64,000 bases of DNA from Mytilus edulis (taxonomy: Eukaryota; Mollusca; Bivalvia; Mytilida; Mytilidae): contig NC_092346.1 in assembly GCF_963676685.1 (NCBI RefSeq), forward strand, positions 46,993,289 through 47,057,288. Reading direction: 5' to 3'. Within the stretch, counting starts at the first letter, position 1; each line of letters begins with the position of its first letter. The notes beneath the pieces were generated by a model, which did no database searches, was not told the origin of the DNA, and was given only the letters and a program-made list of their open reading frames with translations. Position numbers and translations under genes: made by a program. Shown in pieces: positions 60,460 to 64,000 of this stretch.

Positions 60460-62024
60460 CTGTGTATATAGTATGTGAGAGTCAATCCTTTAAACGGTTA
60501 AGAAACCACCAGGAAACTTCATCAAGGAAATTCATTTTTTAAATGGAAAATATATCCAAAGTACTTTTTTCCGGTCGCTGAATGAAACGTTTGTTTTTCA
60601 CAATAAGTCAAGGAATTATTATTGTACCAATTTTCCGTATTAAATTTCATACATTGATACTTGTCCATTCATCCGATTATTTGTTACGAAATACAATCGT
60701 TGTATTTTTCTAATAGTTTTTTTGAATAGAAACAATATTGCATAATTATAAAGATTTGCTGACATGCGTATTAGGTGTCGCATCGATTTCGCCCCAGGGA
60801 TATGAGACGACTATATCTGATTTACTAAGAAGTATTAGTAATAAAAACTTATTGTGTCTTTTCCCTTGTTCTAAAGAGATCAATTAACTTTAATAAAACA
60901 GGAATAGTGTCGTTCTCTCTAAATTTCTAGATGCAATAAAACCTTCAGATGGTGTTTCATAGTATTTGAAATAAAATCTTCATTGCGTCTATTTTTCTGT
61001 TATCAAATTGAGATACCTAATCACTGCTTTGAATGGCAATATGAATCTACTACCTTGTATTTTTTTTATGGATTTATTTCCATAAACTTGATTTTTAAAA
61101 AAAGATAAACGAGTACAATAATATGTTAGTAATAGATACACCTTGTGGGCGTTAAACCGAATGGGTATATTCTTTATACAACAAGATAACTAACAATCTT
61201 CAATGTAGAACGATGTTGTCACTAATTAATGAGCGGGTCATTTTGCGATTTTTGTATCCTATTTTTTTGTAAAGCATGATAAATACAGGGTATCTAATTA
61301 CATGTATGAAACTACTTGCATAAGGGCACTGAACGCTTAAGAACACATAAAAAGCACAAGTGACTCAATACACAAAAAACGGGAAAAGAACTACACGACT
61401 ATGAAGAAAGAAAATAAAACAGAGAAAGGGGGGTATTCAGGTGTTACTGTTTGGATTTACAATACCAGTCTCTTGGAAATTTTAACAATATAATATAACT
61501 GATTTCATGTTGTTATCTCTTCGTTTGTTCATATAAGTTCTATATTTGAAATAAAATCGACAGCGCTGAACTCGATATGATTCAACACAACCTGTCTTCA
61601 TATCATCATATCATATGCTATTTTTTTTCTTCTCATTTACCTATAGCTATTTAAAAAAATCGACACTAAACAAGAAACTAGTATAAGAGGACTACATTTT
61701 AAAATATAATAGATATAGAACTTGCCATAATTAGCTGTTTTGACTATATATATATATCCTCTTAGTAATTCACACTAAAGATTCTGAATACACATTTGAT
61801 TTTTAAAAGTTTATTCACAAAACATTTTTCATACTTGATGAAAATTAATCTTTGCTTACTTTTTCTTTTGTTTTACCTTTTTTCGAAGTGTTAAACAATG
61901 TTTTAAGTAAGATATAAGCCTAAGAGCCCATTCTGTAGCCTGTGGCCTCAGACCTGTCCAATATTTTACAGAATGGACTGTTATCGGCTTATATCCCTTA
62001 CATAATACAAAAATCGAAAATGTT
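60460..62024. other. Region upstream of the PDZ/beta-trefoil gene
   Basis: About 1.6 kb of AT-rich DNA. A CTATATAC word lies ~36 bp upstream of the ATG on the minus strand. It also forms part of a plausible splice acceptor, so it cannot be called a TATA box with confidence. No additional upstream exon could be identified. Confidence 0.45.
61907..62000. repeat. Hairpin near copy B's left border
   Basis: GTAAGATATAAGCC with CCATTCTGTA pairs with TACAGAATGG and GGCTTATATCCCTTA around a CCTGTGGCCTCAGACC-containing loop. A 71-codon minus-strand frame runs through it and has no recognised domain. Confidence 0.7.
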
Positions 62025-62945
62025 TCAGTAGACTTGAGGTGAATTTCTGACACAATGGCTTTTATTTGCATGGACTATTTGCCACTGGACCTTAAGCAAA
62101 AACAATCAAATCAATCCACTAAACTTTATGCAAAGTAACACTGACATTGCTTAGTATAACCGATTTATATAAAAGCTTTGTCAGCCATTAGTGTAAGAAA
62201 ATTAAGTGCTGCGTGAATAAAAGGAGACGAGAGTTAATTGTCAATTGAGACAGCAACCTAACTACAGGATTAACCAACAGATATTAACTTATCATTCAAA
62301 TTTTACTTTACAACAAAACAAAAAATGAAATTACTTTCCACAAATAATCTTCTGCAATTATTGTTTGATCAGGGTATGACAAGGTCTCTTTTTACTAAGG
62401 TTAATATGAATAAGAAATTGTTAAGATTTGCGTTTGGCTTAAAAATGTACTCTATTATATTTTTACTGATATCCTATTCAAATGAAAACGAGACTTTATT
62501 ATCAATATTTCATTTCACATACACATTAAATGGCAAGTAATAAGCATTATTATGAAATAAAGTTAGTTTGTAAAAAAAAAAATTAAATATTTCCTGACTG
62601 GGGGTATGGATGGGGTTTACAGAAAAATGGTCAAAATGTGCACAAAATGTGACAAAATTAATATAAAGAGAAAATTAAAGCACACTAAAAAATAAAGAAT
62701 AGAGCAAAATGGGTTGCTAAGATTTAAAGAAATAATGGGCAAAGTATATGATAAATACAGAAAAATTACCTTAAAAAAGAGAAAACAGATCTGACGGACA
62801 CCCAATCCAGACTCTCTTGTCTTGTGAAGCGTTATTATTTGTTGTCCTAATTTTACTTTCATATAAAGCTTTGTATTATTTATTTGATCACAGTCTATGT
62901 TAACAATGATAAAGTGCGCATCAAACAGATATAAGTTAAAATTGA

Positions 62946-63080
62946 GAATGGAAATAGGGAATGTGTCAAAGCGACAACAACCCGACCATAGAGCAGACAA
63001 CAGCCGAAGGCCACCAATGGGTCTTCAATGTAGCGAGAAACTCCCGAACCTTAGGCGTCCTTCAGCTGGCCCCTTGAAAA
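62946..63080 (-). mobile_element. Shortest 3' fragment of the 18.6-kb retroposon family
   Basis: GGAAATAGGGAATGTGTCAAAG to CCTTCAGCTGGCCCCT, ~135 bp, with the same left terminus as the copies at 18,626 and 59,186. It is present only in copy B of the segmental duplication, so it inserted after the duplication. Confidence 0.82.
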
Positions 63081-63695
63081 ATATGTAACTATATATATGA
63101 AATAATGATGGTGGAAATGTTTGCCCTGTTGCCCAGATCGGGAGTACCTGTTTTTTTTATAATATCCAACTTTCGGGAACCAGTGTGTTCTAATATTATG
63201 TCATATGTTTTTTTCATCATTTATCATTTTGCTTATTATTTGAGTATATCAGCACATGTTATTCAAAACTATATAAGTAAAAACAAAAACTTTTATTCTA
63301 CAACATAATAATAAAAACAACACATACAAAATGATATATTTTTGTACATAAGAAGACATACTGGCCTTAACATTAACAATATACAACCCTAGACATTTTA
63401 TTTATAAGCAATGCATTATATCGTAAGCATAAATGTACGCGTAGAGCAACACAAAAAGAATTTAAAAAGGAGAATTATGGACAAACTTTTAAAGTGATCG
63501 TATGTTCTTGACAATAATGTTTTCACCTTTATTTTCTTTTTTAAACAAGCAATAGTAAACAGGAAAATAAACACATTAGCCTCTACTACTTTCATACGTT
63601 GTATTGTGCTCTTCTTGTTCATTCGTCGTTGGTATTCAGGGGAGACAATCCTCTTTCTGAGATCATCGTTAGACCATAAATAGTAAAGTTAGAAT

Positions 63696-63913
63696 TTATT
63701 GTTTTAAACAAGTTACGGAATCCCTCTCGAATCTGAACTTTTCCTCCATGTGATCGATGTAGTTATGGTCAGCTGCATAATTTGTTGGATGAATAAACTT
63801 TGCACAACAATCATTGAAATCTTCTAAGCAAAGAACCTTTCCTGTTACTATCTCTTCCATAATGACGAAAGCACGCATGCTTCCCACTTTTTGAAGACGG
63901 AACATGTACTACT
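63696..63913 (-). pseudogene. Second copy of the last exon of the PDZ/beta-trefoil gene
   Basis: The exon matches 46,898-46,677 closely (the segment IMEEIVTGKVLCLEDFNDCC is identical) but is 218 instead of 222 bp. Four bases are lost near 63,885-63,895 between the TTCAAA and TTCGTC words. Using the acceptor homologous to gene A (CAG at 63,914), the frame shifts and stops after about 19 codons. An alternative AG 5 bases downstream (AGAGTAG then TAC) would bring the conserved frame back into phase. The upstream exons would lie beyond the right edge. It may be a pseudogene, or a paralogue that changed its acceptor. Confidence 0.75.
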
Positions 63914-64000
63914 CTGTTATGAATCAAAAGAAATAAAGATGAAAAAAAAAAAAAAAAAAGAATTGTGAATATAAAAACAGTTTGATCAATAATAAGCATA

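Larger units (their letters stand above)
62025..64000 (-). repeat. Segmental duplication, copy B (runs off the window)
   Basis: Partner of 44,805-46,980. Order of blocks here: 62,031 block, then the GACTCTCTTGTCTTG block (~62,809), a retroposon insertion at 62,946-63,080, the GTTTGCCCTGTTGCCC block (~63,119), then the 3' UTR and last-exon block. In copy A the two middle blocks are in the opposite order, and the retroposon is absent. Confidence 0.82.

Noticed and set aside
61856..62071. 71-codon minus-strand frame as an upstream exon of the PDZ/beta-trefoil gene
   Set aside because: It runs through a hairpin, and I found no donor in the phase needed for the 60,459 acceptor.
62617..63000. 127-codon minus-strand frame rich in Phe, Leu and Ile
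   Set aside because: AT-rich DNA read in one phase, overlapping a non-coding block of the segmental duplication and a retroposon end; copy A of the block has no matching frame.

Overview
The window looks like nuclear DNA of an animal, most likely a bivalve mollusc such as a mussel. It is AT-rich, its genes are split by short-consensus GT/AG introns, and more than half of it is repeats. The repeats include BEL/Pao retrotransposon wrecks, palindromic MITE-like elements and short dispersed repeats of kinds common in marine mussels. The organism is an inference from these families; nothing here proves the species. No bacterial-style operons, CRISPR arrays, rRNA or tRNA genes were seen.

Layout. 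(1) Bases 1-13,710: a plus-strand satellite array with a ~345-bp unit made of two diverged ~172-bp monomers, carrying layered higher-order duplications and decaying at its right edge. (2) 13,711-25,770: a transposon island. It holds a ~3.7-kb foldback with a nested palindromic MITE, a minus-strand BEL/Pao wreck split by a 5'-truncated retroposon, and plus-strand BEL/Pao pieces in permuted order. (3) 25,770-32,386: the same satellite, first a few decayed plus-strand copies, then a switch to a minus-strand array. The array ends abruptly at its most homogeneous side in a 691-bp higher-order repeat. (4) 34,088-36,499: a two-exon minus-strand gene for a tyrosine-recombinase-like (Crypton/DUF3504-type) protein with an acidic repeated N-terminus. 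(5) 36,600-41,500: a cluster of palindromes, including a minisatellite of palindromic units, a near-perfect 128-bp hairpin, a perfect 63-bp palindrome and a ~3.1-kb inverted-repeat element. (6) 43,507-44,001: an intact 164-aa Ala/Gly-rich protein of unknown function with an upstream splice signal. (7) 46,677-60,459: an eight-exon minus-strand gene, not visible as one reading frame, reconstructed here from splice sites whose phases all agree. It encodes at least 382 residues with a PDZ-like domain followed by a putative beta-trefoil domain. Its introns hold several mobile elements, including a degraded MULE-type transposase copy. (8) 62,025-64,000: a partial second copy of the 3' end of that gene, in tandem, with a 4-base deletion in the last exon.

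The cellular genes do not form an obvious pathway. The most interesting points are the phase-consistent PDZ/beta-trefoil gene and its tandem paralogue, the satellite's nested higher-order structure with one decayed and one sharp edge, and two unrelated minisatellites that are both built from palindromic units. All calls come from reading the sequence; no database search was run.
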